In this document: positions 14,150 to 22,572 of the stretch, one piece after another
Layout of the letters: every line of letters begins with the position of its first letter
How positions within the stretch are numbered: position 1 is the first letter of the stretch
From: JANOXC01 sp031418215
GTDB taxonomy: Bacteria > Bacteroidota > Bacteroidia > AKYH767-A > OLB10
Direction: 5' to 3'
Assembly (NCBI GenBank): GCA_031418215.1
Contig: JANOXC010000089.1
Location: 1-28,636 of the forward strand
Length of the DNA: 28,636 bases
Position numbers and translations under genes: made by a program
Notes under the pieces: generated by a model
Databases searched by the model: none
What the model was told of the DNA's origin: nothing
The model's input: the letters and a program-made list of their open reading frames with translations, nothing else

Positions 14150-14989
14150 CTATTTCTTTTTTCCCTTGTTTAATTGCTTTGTCTTTTTTCCTTCGGGTAA
14201 ATAATTCTCTTTGGAAACTATTTTATTTCCTGTTCTGCTTTCCAATTCTCGTCTTGCATTACCTGCAACACCACCACCTTGTTTATCTGCTTTATGATTT
14301 TGTACAAACCCTTTTGGGTTTTGCGTCTTTACTATTTCAGTTGTCGAAGCCTCACCAAGCATTGAAAAAATCAATTCAAGGTCGGTCATATGGTCTCTAA
14401 GATTTTGACTTTTTAGTCCTTTTACTTTTTTGTATTGAGAAGGTGTTAAGCCAAACGTTGCCTTTGAAATTTCAGCGGTAAGTATCGCATATTCTTTTTG
14501 TTCCTTCAATCCCCTATTTTTCCATTCTTCCGTCAACTCTTCACGTATTGCTATGCTACGCATACGTTTTTCAATCCAGTTGTCAGGATATCCTTTGAGT
14601 TTATAGAGTTCTCTCGTCCGCTGTGTAGCTAATTCGGGATTTTCAATTTCATCCAATCTGTCTGAGCCTACTTGTGCTAACCAAAGCTTAAATGGTTCTG
14701 CTTTTGCAGATGGAATTGATTGAATAATCCTTAAAAGTCCCTTCGTGTCGGCTGCTTGTACTTTACGTCTTTTGCCGTCTGCAGCCACCATTTCAACTAG
14801 GGTACAAATTGTACCCCAGTTGCTTTTAAGCAACGCGTCACGGCTCAACATCCTTTTTAAATATTGCTTTACGTCCACACTGTCCGTAAGCACTTCAACA
14901 ACGTCTTGGACAGAAAAATACCATTTCTGATCCTTTTCATTCCAAGTAGAACGAATTTGTTTGCTTTGAAATAATTTAATGCTACTCAT
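14150..14989 (-). CDS. BRO family N-terminal domain protein (phage antirepressor type)
   Basis: A 279-residue protein. Residues of about 1-110 match the BRO-N/antirepressor domain: an initial KLFQSKQIRSTWNEKDQKWY and FSVQDVVEVLTDS, a short insert, then KGLLRIIQSIPSAKAEPFKL and WLAQVGSDRLDEI. The C-terminal part is helical and ends in a basic, Gly-containing tail (GGGVAGNARRELE, then KKTKQLNKGKKK). Such proteins in phages and viruses bind DNA and relieve repression. Stand-alone chromosomal copies of this type are frequent in Bacteroidota. No integrase, structural or other phage gene is near, so this is either a domesticated regulator or a mobile single gene. A perfect -7 box lies 4 nt before its ATG. 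Confidence 0.85.
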   Translation of the reverse strand: MSSIKLFQSKQIRSTWNEKDQKWYFSVQDVVEVLTDSVDVKQYLKRMLSRDALLKSNWGTICTLVEMVAADGKRRKVQAADTKGLLRIIQSIPSAKAEPFKLWLAQVGSDRLDEIENPELATQRTRELYKLKGYPDNWIEKRMRSIAIREELTEEWKNRGLKEQKEYAILTAEISKATFGLTPSQYKKVKGLKSQNLRDHMTDLELIFSMLGEASTTEIVKTQNPKGFVQNHKADKQGGGVAGNARRELESRTGNKIVSKENYLPEGKKTKQLNKGKKK

Positions 14990-15326
14990 AAGCCAAATTT
15001 AATAATAAAATGTAGTCTTTTTACTGCGGTTGTCAGTTAAGTGCACTCAATTTAGTGCTATTACGATACCATACAAAGAAATCAAGTATCACAGGTTTTG
15101 TAATTGTTGAAGGTTTGTGATCTGGAAAATGAGTGAGAACTACAAAAACCAAATGTGACATTTGTGCGGTCGCCGTCTTTTTACAATGAGCATAACAGAA
15201 TGATAGAAGCAACTTGCCATCTACCCCAATATTTAAATCTTCCAGCTGGCAATTTTGATAGGTTCATCAACTTTTTAAAAATAGTGATCAGGTTGATATT
15301 AGCTTTATGCTGATAAATCCTGTATC
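14990..15326. other. Non-coding gap between the BRO-N gene and a small ORF
   Basis: No supported gene. It contains the -7 box of the BRO-N gene, a palindrome AGTGCACT within the sequence near 15053, and an inverted repeat CAAATG-TGA-CATTTG (15150-15164). The composition is close to that of neighbouring DNA. Short palindromes could be binding sites of a regulator, for example the BRO-N protein itself, but this is speculative. Confidence 0.4.
14994..15001 (-). promoter_or_regulatory. -7 box of the BRO-N gene
   Basis: TAAATTTG on the minus strand matches TAnnTTTG perfectly and ends 4 nt before ATG 14989. The transcript should be leaderless or nearly so. No convincing -33 TTTG was seen at the usual distance. 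Confidence 0.5.
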
Positions 15327-15515
15327 ATGTTACAAAATGAGTTTTCAGAAGGAACCTTTATACATATGTCGGAACAACAAGTGGAACTTTTTCACCGGTT
15401 TCTGAAGTTACGTGATGCATTAGGATGGCCGCCACGGTTTCGACTGCTAAGAAACCTTTCACGAACAAGAAAGCATACAAGAACGACCTATCCTCCGGGA
15501 TGGCGTTTTATATAA
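15327..15515 (+). CDS. Possible small basic protein, unknown
   Basis: A 62-residue frame starting at ATG 15327. The first half is acidic/polar helix (MSEQQVELFHRFLKL), the second is strongly basic and Arg-rich (RFRLLRNLSRTRKHTRTTYP). No signal peptide, membrane segment or family was recognised. No promoter of the Bacteroidota type was seen upstream. It ends at the edge of the terminator hairpin of the FKBP gene, which lies on the other strand. It could be a real DNA- or RNA-binding small protein, a fragment of a decayed gene, or chance. Confidence is low. Confidence 0.35.
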   Translation: MLQNEFSEGTFIHMSEQQVELFHRFLKLRDALGWPPRFRLLRNLSRTRKHTRTTYPPGWRFI

Positions 15516-15551
15516 AAAAGGAGGCTGCCTCGATTTGAGACAGCCTCCTTT
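15511..15551 (-). terminator. Rho-independent terminator of the FKBP gene
   Basis: An 11-bp perfect stem, AAAGGAGGCTG (15517-15527) with CAGCCTCCTTT (15541-15551), and an inner CTC/GAG pair. On the minus strand the stem is followed by TTTTTTATATAAAA, so it terminates leftward transcription from FKBP. On the plus strand it lacks a good T-run, though the stem could act weakly for the small ORF at 15327. Confidence 0.85.
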
Positions 15552-15577
15552 CAAAAATATTATTGATTAATTAATTA

Positions 15578-16297
15578 TTATTTCTTTTCAGCAGGAGCTT
15601 TTTCAGCAGGATCTTCCTTATCAATAGAGAGCAACTCCACTTCAAATATTAAGGTTGTATTAGGTCCGATTTGCGGTCCTGCTCCGCGCTCACCATAAGC
15701 CAGGTTTGCAGGAACAAACAGTTTCCATTTAGAACCAACATTCATTAACTGTAAAGCCTCTGTCCAGCCTGGAATTACACCTGATACCGGGAAAGAAGCA
15801 GGTTGCCCGCGATCAACAGAGCTGTCAAATACAGTTCCATCAATCAAAGTACCGTGGTAATGGGTAGTTACCTTATCATTAATGGTAGGTTTTGAACCGG
15901 TACCTTCTTTTATTACTGAATACTGCAATCCGCTGGCGGTAACTTTTACACCATCTTTCTTTTTATTTTCATCAAGAAAGGCTTGACCTTTTGCTACGTT
16001 TTGCTCTCCTTTTTTCTTTTCTGCAACAGCCATATAAGCCCGAATGGCTGTATTGGCTTCTTCAGGAGTCATGCCTGCTTTAGTGGCATAAAAATCAGCC
16101 ATTCCTTTGGAGATCAAATCGAAATTCAGGTTTTCGAAGTTGCTTTTCTTTAGATTCTCGCCGATGCTGACACCAAGGCCATAGCTAACGGAATCGATTT
16201 GGGTTTTCATACCGGTAGATGATTTTTTATCCTGCGCATTACACGAAGTAATTATTACAGCAGAACACAAGTAAAGAATTGATTTAGAAATTTTCAT
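15578..16297 (-). CDS. FKBP-type peptidyl-prolyl cis-trans isomerase, lipoprotein
   Basis: A 239-residue FKBP isomerase that should assist folding of exported proteins. The signal sequence MKISKSILYLCSAVIITSC ends in a lipobox with lipidation at Cys19, so it is likely membrane-anchored and periplasmic. An FKBP_N dimerisation region follows (YGLGVSIGENLKKSNFENLN, then MTPEEANTAIRAYMAV). The catalytic FKBP domain covers residues of about 125-225: KVTTHYHGTLIDGTVFDSS, GVIPGWTEALQLMNVGSKWK and PANLAYGERGAGPQIGPNTT. The layout is that of E. coli FkpA/Mip. ATG 16297 is preferred to the longer frame at 16351 because it directly precedes a proper lipoprotein signal. It is divergent from uvrB. Confidence 0.94.
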   Translation of the reverse strand: MKISKSILYLCSAVIITSCNAQDKKSSTGMKTQIDSVSYGLGVSIGENLKKSNFENLNFDLISKGMADFYATKAGMTPEEANTAIRAYMAVAEKKKGEQNVAKGQAFLDENKKKDGVKVTASGLQYSVIKEGTGSKPTINDKVTTHYHGTLIDGTVFDSSVDRGQPASFPVSGVIPGWTEALQLMNVGSKWKLFVPANLAYGERGAGPQIGPNTTLIFEVELLSIDKEDPAEKAPAEKK

Positions 16298-16324
16298 TAC
16301 GATTGAGATGTTTTTATGAAGGGG

Positions 16325-16352
16325 CGAAAGTATAGAAAAGGGATATAACAAA
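16325..16352 (-). promoter_or_regulatory. Candidate promoter of the FKBP gene
   Basis: TACTTTCG on the minus strand (16325-16332), one base from TAnnTTTG, with TTTG at 16349-16352. The 16-nt spacer is shorter than the usual 19-21. The box lies 27 nt before ATG 16297. Confidence 0.4.
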
Positions 16353-16447
16353 GCCTACTGAAACAATTAAATGTTTGTTAATGTCTTCTGCCTCATTTTA
16401 CATTCATTTTCTAACGAATTGCTAATATTAAAATAGGGCCTGCTCAT

Positions 16448-16455
16448 TATCTTTG
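16448..16455 (+). promoter_or_regulatory. -7 box of uvrB
   Basis: TATCTTTG is a perfect TAnnTTTG match and ends 5 nt before ATG 16461. The predicted start site falls at or next to the ATG, so the uvrB message should be leaderless or nearly so. A TTG at 16419-16421 is the nearest -33 candidate but is 26 nt away, longer than usual. Confidence 0.5.
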
Positions 16456-16460
16456 CAACA

Positions 16461-18479
16461 ATGGATTTTCAACTTATTTCAGATTTTAAGCCCACAGGAG
16501 ATCAACCTGAAGCAATAGATCAACTGGTTGCAGGCTTAAATCGTAATGACAATGCCCAAACCTTGCTGGGTGTTACAGGGTCAGGAAAAACATTTACCAT
16601 TGCCAATGTCATTGAAAAAGTACAGCGCCCTGCCTTGATTTTAAGTCATAATAAGACCCTGGCAGCCCAGCTATATGGAGAGTTCAAGCAATTTTTTCCA
16701 TCCAATGCCGTAGAATATTTTGTTTCCTACTACGATTATTATCAGCCGGAAGCTTATCTGCCATCATCCAATACTTATATTGAAAAGGATTTGTCCATTA
16801 ATGAGGAAATTGAAAAACTGCGATTAAGTACAACTTCTTCCTTGATGTCGGGTCGTAGGGATATAATTGTGGTTTCTTCTGTTTCTTGCATTTATGGCAT
16901 GGGTAACCCTGCTGATTTTAATGAAAATATTATCAGGGTTCATGTTGGATTAAAAGTTAGCAGGAATGGCTTTCTCCATAAACTTGTTGCGAGCTTGTAT
17001 TCACGAACGAATGCTGAATTTAAGCGCGGTACATTTCGTGTTCAGGGTGATACCGTTGAAATTTTCCCCGCTTACAGCGATTTGGCATTAAGAGTGGTTT
17101 TCTTTGGTGATGAAATTGAAGAACTTTCGACCATTGAACCAACTACCGGAAAAAGGCTGGAGAAGCATGAGCACCTGGCCATCTTTCCTGCCAACCTTTT
17201 TATTACCAGTCAGGCAAGGCAATTGCAGGCCATTTTTGATATTCAGGCTGATATGCTAAAGCAGGTGGATTATTTTAACGAACAAGGCAAACACCAGGAA
17301 GCAAAAAGACTGGAAGACAGGGTGACGTTTGATCTTGAAATGATCAGAGAATTGGGTTATTGCTCAGGCATTGAAAATTATTCGCGCTATTTTGATGGCA
17401 GAACACAAGGGACCAGGCCTTTTTGTTTGTTGGATTATTTTGCAGAAGACTATTTATTGGTTATTGATGAAAGCCATGTGACCATTCCGCAGGTGAGGGC
17501 AATGTATGGCGGCGACCGTTCAAGGAAATTGAATTTGGTGGAATATGGATTCAGATTGCCGGCAGCAATTGATAACAGGCCGTTGACATTTGATGAATTT
17601 GAAAGTCTGTCAAACCAGACTATTTATGTAAGTGCCACTCCTGCCGATTATGAACTGAAAAAAAGCGAAGGGATAATTGTTGAACAGGTTATTCGTCCAA
17701 CAGGATTATTGGATCCGCCTATTGAAGTTCGTCCAAGCATTAATCAAGTCGACGATTTGCTGGAAGAAATTGAAAGGGTGGTGAAGTTGGAAGAAAGGGT
17801 ATTGGTTACCACGCTTACCAAACGAATGGCAGAAGAGCTCACCAAATACATGACGAAGCTGGATATCCGTTGCCGGTATATTCATAGTGAAGTGGAAACA
17901 TTGGATCGTGTAGAAATTCTCAGGGATTTAAGATTGGGTGTGTTTGATGTGCTGGTAGGAATCAACCTCCTAAGAGAAGGCTTGGATCTCCCTGAGGTTT
18001 CGCTGGTAGCCATCCTCGATGCTGATAAGGAAGGATTTCTCCGTTCGAATCGTTCGCTTACACAAACAGCCGGACGTGCAGCAAGAAATTTAAATGGCAA
18101 GGTAATTATGTATGCTGATAAAATTACCAATAGCATGCAACAAACAATTGATGAAACAAACAGGCGACGGACCAAGCAAATGGAATACAACCTAAAAAAT
18201 AATATTACACCACAGGCTTTGAATAAATCTAAAGAAGGAATTATGAAACAAAGTGTGGTTGCGGGCACCAGGTTAAATGCATATGTGGAAAAAGAAAATG
18301 TTGACATTGCCGCTGACCCTGTGGTGCAATATATGAGCGCCGAAGCACTTGATAAAGCTATTTTAATGGCAAGAAAAAACATGGAAAATGCAGCGAAAGA
18401 ACTTGACTTTATTGTTGCTGCCCGGTTGAGGGATGAGCTTTTTCAGTTAGAAAAACTTTTAAAAAGTAAGCAGTACTGA
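16461..18479 (+). CDS. uvrB: Excinuclease ABC subunit UvrB
   Basis: UvrB is the damage-verifying helicase of nucleotide excision repair. It is loaded by UvrA and recruits UvrC. The 672-residue protein is complete. Walker A is GVTGSGKT (residues 37-44). The beta-hairpin that clamps DNA is in SYYDYYQPEAYLP. Walker B is DESH, and the helicase motifs include SATPADYE, GLDLPEVSLVAILDADKEGF and TQTAGRAARN. The C-terminal UVR domain that contacts UvrC is present (ARKNMENAAKELDFIVAARL). Its stop TGA overlaps the next start by 1 nt (TGATG), so the downstream membrane gene is probably translated from the same message. No SOS-type operator was recognised in the short upstream gap. Confidence 0.98.
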   Translation: MDFQLISDFKPTGDQPEAIDQLVAGLNRNDNAQTLLGVTGSGKTFTIANVIEKVQRPALILSHNKTLAAQLYGEFKQFFPSNAVEYFVSYYDYYQPEAYLPSSNTYIEKDLSINEEIEKLRLSTTSSLMSGRRDIIVVSSVSCIYGMGNPADFNENIIRVHVGLKVSRNGFLHKLVASLYSRTNAEFKRGTFRVQGDTVEIFPAYSDLALRVVFFGDEIEELSTIEPTTGKRLEKHEHLAIFPANLFITSQARQLQAIFDIQADMLKQVDYFNEQGKHQEAKRLEDRVTFDLEMIRELGYCSGIENYSRYFDGRTQGTRPFCLLDYFAEDYLLVIDESHVTIPQVRAMYGGDRSRKLNLVEYGFRLPAAIDNRPLTFDEFESLSNQTIYVSATPADYELKKSEGIIVEQVIRPTGLLDPPIEVRPSINQVDDLLEEIERVVKLEERVLVTTLTKRMAEELTKYMTKLDIRCRYIHSEVETLDRVEILRDLRLGVFDVLVGINLLREGLDLPEVSLVAILDADKEGFLRSNRSLTQTAGRAARNLNGKVIMYADKITNSMQQTIDETNRRRTKQMEYNLKNNITPQALNKSKEGIMKQSVVAGTRLNAYVEKENVDIAADPVVQYMSAEALDKAILMARKNMENAAKELDFIVAARLRDELFQLEKLLKSKQY

Positions 18480-19165
18480 TGTCCGGTTCCCAATTAATCA
18501 TGGCCATATCATTATATATTACTTCCATGGCTTTTGCCGTGATTATAAGTATTGTGATTAAAAATAATACCGCTAAAAAACGGAAATTGCCATTGTTGAT
18601 TCATGTTGTTTTATTTGCATTTTTTTTATTTGCCTTTTTATTCATGGATCAGCCGTTGCTACCCGGCTACCTTTTTTTGTTTTTTTTCTGCAGCGGCATC
18701 ATTACAGGTGGATATTTGATTCGATCAAATGCTCCCCTGCTGCTTCGTTTTTATTTCACTTTATATATTAGCAGCATTCTGCTTTTCCTTTATTCTCCCT
18801 CCATGCTGATAAGGGCCATGACATTAAAGCTTGACAATATTGCTCAAAATGATCCCTTTCGATTGGCAGACAACTATTACCTGGAAGAAGAACAAATGCT
18901 GATGCAGGTTTCAGATTCAATGGCAACCTATAAAATAACGCAACATTTTGGTGTGTTTCATAAAACATTAGCACGGGATTTACGTTTCGGTAATCGCCTT
19001 GACAGCATCAAGATATTATCATTCAATCCGGCCAATGGTGCTGATATCAGAGGTTATATTTCATCAAAATCACCTACATTTGAAGGCATCGACAGTATCG
19101 AGTTGCATGCAGTCTTTAATTCCCCTTCAAAAGCACAAATTCTACGAAAGCAAAAAAACAAATAA
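18479..19165 (+). CDS. Integral membrane protein with C-terminal soluble region, unknown function
   Basis: A 228-residue protein. Four hydrophobic segments fill the first half: about residues 7-27 (IMAISLYITSMAFAVIISIV), 38-57, 64-83 (LPGYLFLFFFCSGIITGGYL) and 88-108 (RFYFTLYISSILLFLYS). The C-terminal part (about 120-228) is soluble, with KITQHFGVFHKTLARDLRFG. No family was recognised. It starts inside the uvrB stop codon and ends 1 nt before the next start, so it belongs to the uvrB run. There is no known link with excision repair. The arrangement may simply be read-through of a stable operon order, or the pair may be regulated together. Confidence 0.7.
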   Translation: MSGSQLIMAISLYITSMAFAVIISIVIKNNTAKKRKLPLLIHVVLFAFFLFAFLFMDQPLLPGYLFLFFFCSGIITGGYLIRSNAPLLLRFYFTLYISSILLFLYSPSMLIRAMTLKLDNIAQNDPFRLADNYYLEEEQMLMQVSDSMATYKITQHFGVFHKTLARDLRFGNRLDSIKILSFNPANGADIRGYISSKSPTFEGIDSIELHAVFNSPSKAQILRKQKNK

Positions 19166-19166
19166 C

Positions 19167-20084
19167 ATGAAATACAATTTAACGACAGTGATGTTCTTTT
19201 TTTTATGCTGCATCACACAACTAAAAGCGCATGCCCAAGCCGATGTGAAAACAACTGAAATCTGGCTTGTAGATATCAAGAACAATGACAATAAAATTTC
19301 ATTCGGCGTACCAAATCGTATTACAACTAACGATTTCTACGATAATCAACCTTGTTTTTCTGCAGATGGAAAGTTTATATATTTTGCCAGTGCGCCCGAT
19401 ACAGGTCAAACAGATATTATGGAATATAATATCAGTAAAAAGTATACAAGAAGAATTACCAATACGCCTGAAAGTGAATATCAGCCGCAACCAATGCCTT
19501 CGGATAAAAATCTGTTATCAATCGTTAGGGTGAATGCGGAACTTGCTCAAGGATTCTATTCTGTTAATATGGACGGAACAGAATTTAAAAATCTCGTTGA
19601 AAACCAGGATTCATTGGCGTATTACACATGGATGAATGATACAACAGTTGGAATGTATACTTTGACTGGAGAATTTCCAACATTGGAGCAGTTTGATATG
19701 ATTCCGCAACAATCTGTTATTGTCATGGAGGGAGGTTTTGGACGGTGCATTCAAAGGATTCCAGGTACAGATGACTTGAGCTTTGTTGCAAAAAAAGAAA
19801 AAGAAAACTGGGGCATATATCACTTTTTCCTGGCTGAAGATGCAGACACGATTTTTATTTGTAATACACTTCCCGGAGAAGAAGATTTTTGTTGGACACC
19901 AAACGGATCTATTTTAATGGCATCGAAAGGGATATTATATCGGTATGACACCAAACAGCAAGAAGATATTAAATGGGAAGTAGTTGCTGACTTTACAAAA
20001 ACCATTGGCAATTTCTATAGACTGGCCATAAGTCCTTTTGGAGATAAACTGGCCATTGTAAGTTATGAAGGCAGTAAGCCTTAA
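19167..20084 (+). CDS. Exported beta-propeller-like (TolB/PD40-type) protein
   Basis: A 305-residue protein. Residues 1-25 are a signal peptide (MKYNLTTVMFFFLCCITQLK, then AHAQ), so it is exported. The rest shows repeated short blades with the PD40/WD40-like pattern: FYDNQPCFSADGKFIYFAS, YQPQPMPSDKNLLSIV, LPGEEDFCWTPNGSILMASK and YRLAISPFGDKLAIVS. This indicates a beta-propeller, which typically binds protein or small molecules. No enzyme residues stand out. The frame is open upstream to 18999 inside the preceding gene, but ATG 19167 fits the signal peptide and leaves a 1-nt gap, so co-translation with the membrane protein is expected. The partner is unknown. Confidence 0.8.
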   Translation: MKYNLTTVMFFFLCCITQLKAHAQADVKTTEIWLVDIKNNDNKISFGVPNRITTNDFYDNQPCFSADGKFIYFASAPDTGQTDIMEYNISKKYTRRITNTPESEYQPQPMPSDKNLLSIVRVNAELAQGFYSVNMDGTEFKNLVENQDSLAYYTWMNDTTVGMYTLTGEFPTLEQFDMIPQQSVIVMEGGFGRCIQRIPGTDDLSFVAKKEKENWGIYHFFLAEDADTIFICNTLPGEEDFCWTPNGSILMASKGILYRYDTKQQEDIKWEVVADFTKTIGNFYRLAISPFGDKLAIVSYEGSKP

Positions 20085-20116
20085 TTTTTTTTCAAGAGCT
20101 GGTTTACTAAAATGAG

Positions 20117-21196
20117 ATGTCCGGTTTAACAGAAACCCTTCCTGCAGAATCAGTAGATTTTATGATAGCAGGACAAGGTCTCGCAGGGAGCTTATTGGCT
20201 TATTCACTTTTAAAATACAATGCAACGGTAAAAATCGTTGACCCACAATTGCTCGTTACTTCTTCTATTGTTGCTGCAGGAATCATGCACCCCATTACAG
20301 GACGAAGACTGGTAAAATCTTGGCAGGCTGAAAAACTGCTACCTACTGCTTTTGATATATATAAATCAATTTCACAATTACTTGATTCGGATTTTTTCCA
20401 TCGGACACCAATCCTTGAAATATATCAATCGAACCATCACAGAAATGATTGGCTTGCAAGAAGCGGAGAAGAATCTATGATACCATTTATTAGTAAAGAA
20501 ATTACTGCTGATCATTTTCCTGATAGTGTTATCGCTCCTTTTGGTGGCATCACCATGCAACAATCCGGTTGGATGGATGTGAGGAAATTTGTCGAAAAAA
20601 GTTCCCTATTCTTTGCAAATAAAAACATTTTAATCAAAGGCAATATCGATGAAAGCGAACTCCATTTTAAGAATAAAAAAGTGATTTGGTACAACATTTC
20701 AGCCAACCGGCTTATTTTTTGCAACGGATATTCAGGAGCGCAATCAACATTTTTTAACAACCTGCCATTTCTGCTCTCAAAAGGAGAAATTATCGAGATT
20801 GAATGTGAAAGACTGTTAGATGAATATATATTAAACAAAGGAATATATATAGTACCGGTTGGTAATAAGCGGTATAAAGTGGGAGCAACATTTTCATGGA
20901 AGGAACTAGATCAGTCACCTTCACAAGACGGCTTGAATTATTTAACAGAAGAATTAAAAAAAATCGTAAAAATTCCTTTTAAAATTGTAAATCATCAGGC
21001 AGCAATACGCCCTACAACACAGGACAGAAGACCATTTATTGGCCTGCATAAAACGAATCCTGCAATCGGAATATTTAATGGTATGGGAACTAAAGGGGTA
21101 ATGATGGCACCCTATTATGCTGAACAATTCGCCAGACACCTTTTATATAATGAAGCGCTTGATGGTGAAGTAGCAGTATCGCGCTTTAATGATTAA
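20117..21196 (+). CDS. FAD-dependent oxidoreductase (DAO-type)
   Basis: A 359-residue flavoenzyme. A Rossmann fingerprint occurs at residues 15-40: FMIAGQGLAGSLLAYSL (GxGxxG at 19-24) followed by VKIVD at the end of the second strand. Middle motifs include AAGIMHPITGRRLVKSW. The C-terminal block is typical of DAO-type enzymes: NHQAAIRPTTQDRRPFIGL, then IGIFNGMGTKGVMMAPYYAE, which binds FAD. The substrate cannot be read; related family members oxidise amino acids or sarcosine-like compounds, or act in tRNA modification (MnmC-type). ATG 20117 lies 32 nt after the beta-propeller gene, so it may be the last gene of the uvrB run. It converges with the pdhC gene 19 nt away. Confidence 0.85.
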   Translation: MSGLTETLPAESVDFMIAGQGLAGSLLAYSLLKYNATVKIVDPQLLVTSSIVAAGIMHPITGRRLVKSWQAEKLLPTAFDIYKSISQLLDSDFFHRTPILEIYQSNHHRNDWLARSGEESMIPFISKEITADHFPDSVIAPFGGITMQQSGWMDVRKFVEKSSLFFANKNILIKGNIDESELHFKNKKVIWYNISANRLIFCNGYSGAQSTFFNNLPFLLSKGEIIEIECERLLDEYILNKGIYIVPVGNKRYKVGATFSWKELDQSPSQDGLNYLTEELKKIVKIPFKIVNHQAAIRPTTQDRRPFIGLHKTNPAIGIFNGMGTKGVMMAPYYAEQFARHLLYNEALDGEVAVSRFND

Positions 21197-21215
21197 TTAA
21201 CTCCTAAAAAATCTT

Positions 21216-22493
21216 TCATAATATATTTCCAAGTCCCAATAAAATAACAGGGTGTTCCATCAATCCTTTAAAGGTATTTAAAAATTTTGCGCCCACTACT
21301 CCATCTACGGCGCGATGATCGCAACTCAAGGTTACCTTCATCACACTTCCGGGTTGTACTACTCCATTCTTAACAACAGGCACTTGCTTGATGGCGCCAA
21401 TTGCCATAATGCAGGCGTCAGGAGGATTGATAATGGCTGTAAATTCTTCAATATTGAACATTCCCAGGTTTGAAATAGTAAAAGTATTGCCTTCCCAATC
21501 TTGCGGCTGAAGTTTTTTATCCTTTGCCTTTTGAGCAAACATTTTTACTTCTGTGGCAATTTGCGACAATGTTTTTGTGTCAGCATATTTTACTACAGGC
21601 ACAAGCAAACCATCATCAATGGCAACTGCAACACCAATATTTATGTGGTGATTGATCCTGATAAAATCACCCATCCAAGCTGAATTAACCGATGGATGTT
21701 GTTTCAAAGCTGTTGCTGTTGCCTTCAAAACAAAATCATTGTATGATATTTTCGTCTCAGAAACCTGGTTAATACTTTCTCTGGCTGCGATACAAGCATC
21801 CATATCGATATCCATTGTAAGGTAAAAATGCGGAGCTGTAAATTTACTTTCACTCAACCGACGTGCAATGGTTTTGCGCATTTGTGAAACGGCCACGTCT
21901 TCGGAAGATTCTTTCATCAAGCCACCAGAAACAGCAAAAGATGATGGTTTAAACCAATCGATATCACGCTTGACCACACGGCCATTATCACCGGAACCTT
22001 TCAACATGGAAAGATCAATTCCCTTTTCAAAAGCTAATCGTTTTGCTAATGGAGATGCTTTAAGTTTGCCATTGGTACTAACAATTGATTTCGATTCTTC
22101 CACTTTTAACGGAGCAATAACCGGTGCGGCAACAACAACAGGTGCAGGATTATTTACAGCAGCTTTGGCTGGTGCTGCAACTACAGCAGGTTCTTCTTTT
22201 TTAGCAACAATCACTTTCTTTTCCTCCTCTGCAAGCAGCGATTTGTAATCTTCGCCCTCCTTTCCGAGAATAGCTAAAATACTGTCAACAGGTGCAGCTT
22301 TTCCCTCTTGAACACCAATATATAAAAGCACACCTTCCTGGAAAGATTCAAACTCCATAGTGGCTTTGTCGGTTTCGATTTCAGCAACCAATTCTCCGTT
22401 CTTTACTTTATCACCAATTTTTTTATGCCATTTTATAACCACGCCTTCCGTCATGGTATCACTCATTTTGGGCATTCTAACTAATTCAGCCAT
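21216..22493 (-). CDS. pdhC: Pyruvate dehydrogenase complex E2, dihydrolipoamide acetyltransferase
   Basis: E2 transfers the acetyl group from lipoate to CoA and forms the core of the pyruvate dehydrogenase complex. The 425-residue protein has one N-terminal lipoyl domain (residues 1-78) with the lipoylated Lys in EIETDKATMEF (K43). An Ala/Pro/Val-rich linker follows (about 95-135). The E3-binding domain lies around 142-178 (SPLAKRLAFEKGIDLSMLKG, then SGDNGRVVKRDI). The catalytic acyltransferase domain spans 200-425, ending with DHRAVDGVVGAKFL, in which H393 and D397 are the active-site pair. ATG 22493 gives the usual MAELVRMPKMSDTM start. It follows pdhA by 79 nt on the same strand. Confidence 0.95.
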   Translation of the reverse strand: MAELVRMPKMSDTMTEGVVIKWHKKIGDKVKNGELVAEIETDKATMEFESFQEGVLLYIGVQEGKAAPVDSILAILGKEGEDYKSLLAEEEKKVIVAKKEEPAVVAAPAKAAVNNPAPVVVAAPVIAPLKVEESKSIVSTNGKLKASPLAKRLAFEKGIDLSMLKGSGDNGRVVKRDIDWFKPSSFAVSGGLMKESSEDVAVSQMRKTIARRLSESKFTAPHFYLTMDIDMDACIAARESINQVSETKISYNDFVLKATATALKQHPSVNSAWMGDFIRINHHINIGVAVAIDDGLLVPVVKYADTKTLSQIATEVKMFAQKAKDKKLQPQDWEGNTFTISNLGMFNIEEFTAIINPPDACIMAIGAIKQVPVVKNGVVQPGSVMKVTLSCDHRAVDGVVGAKFLNTFKGLMEHPVILLGLGNIL

Positions 22494-22572
22494 TTGTGCT
22501 AATTTTATTTTATGTTTTTTATTATCTCAAGGATTTGCAGGATGGCATTGCCCGAGGAAAAAATAATATATA

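Noticed and set aside
14150..14989. Prophage at the BRO-N gene
   Set aside because: No integrase, portal, capsid, tail, lysis or repressor gene within several kb; only one phage-type gene.
16298..16351. Longer N-terminus for the FKBP lipoprotein (start at 16351)
   Set aside because: Would include the predicted promoter and bury the lipoprotein signal; ATG 16297 fits the lipobox.
17882..18382. 166-residue open frame on the minus strand
   Set aside because: Lies wholly antisense to the UvrB C-terminal region, which is clearly coding; no promoter or family-like sequence.
18999..19166. Longer N-terminus for the exported beta-propeller protein
   Set aside because: The extra residues lie entirely inside the preceding gene and precede a clean signal peptide starting at 19167.
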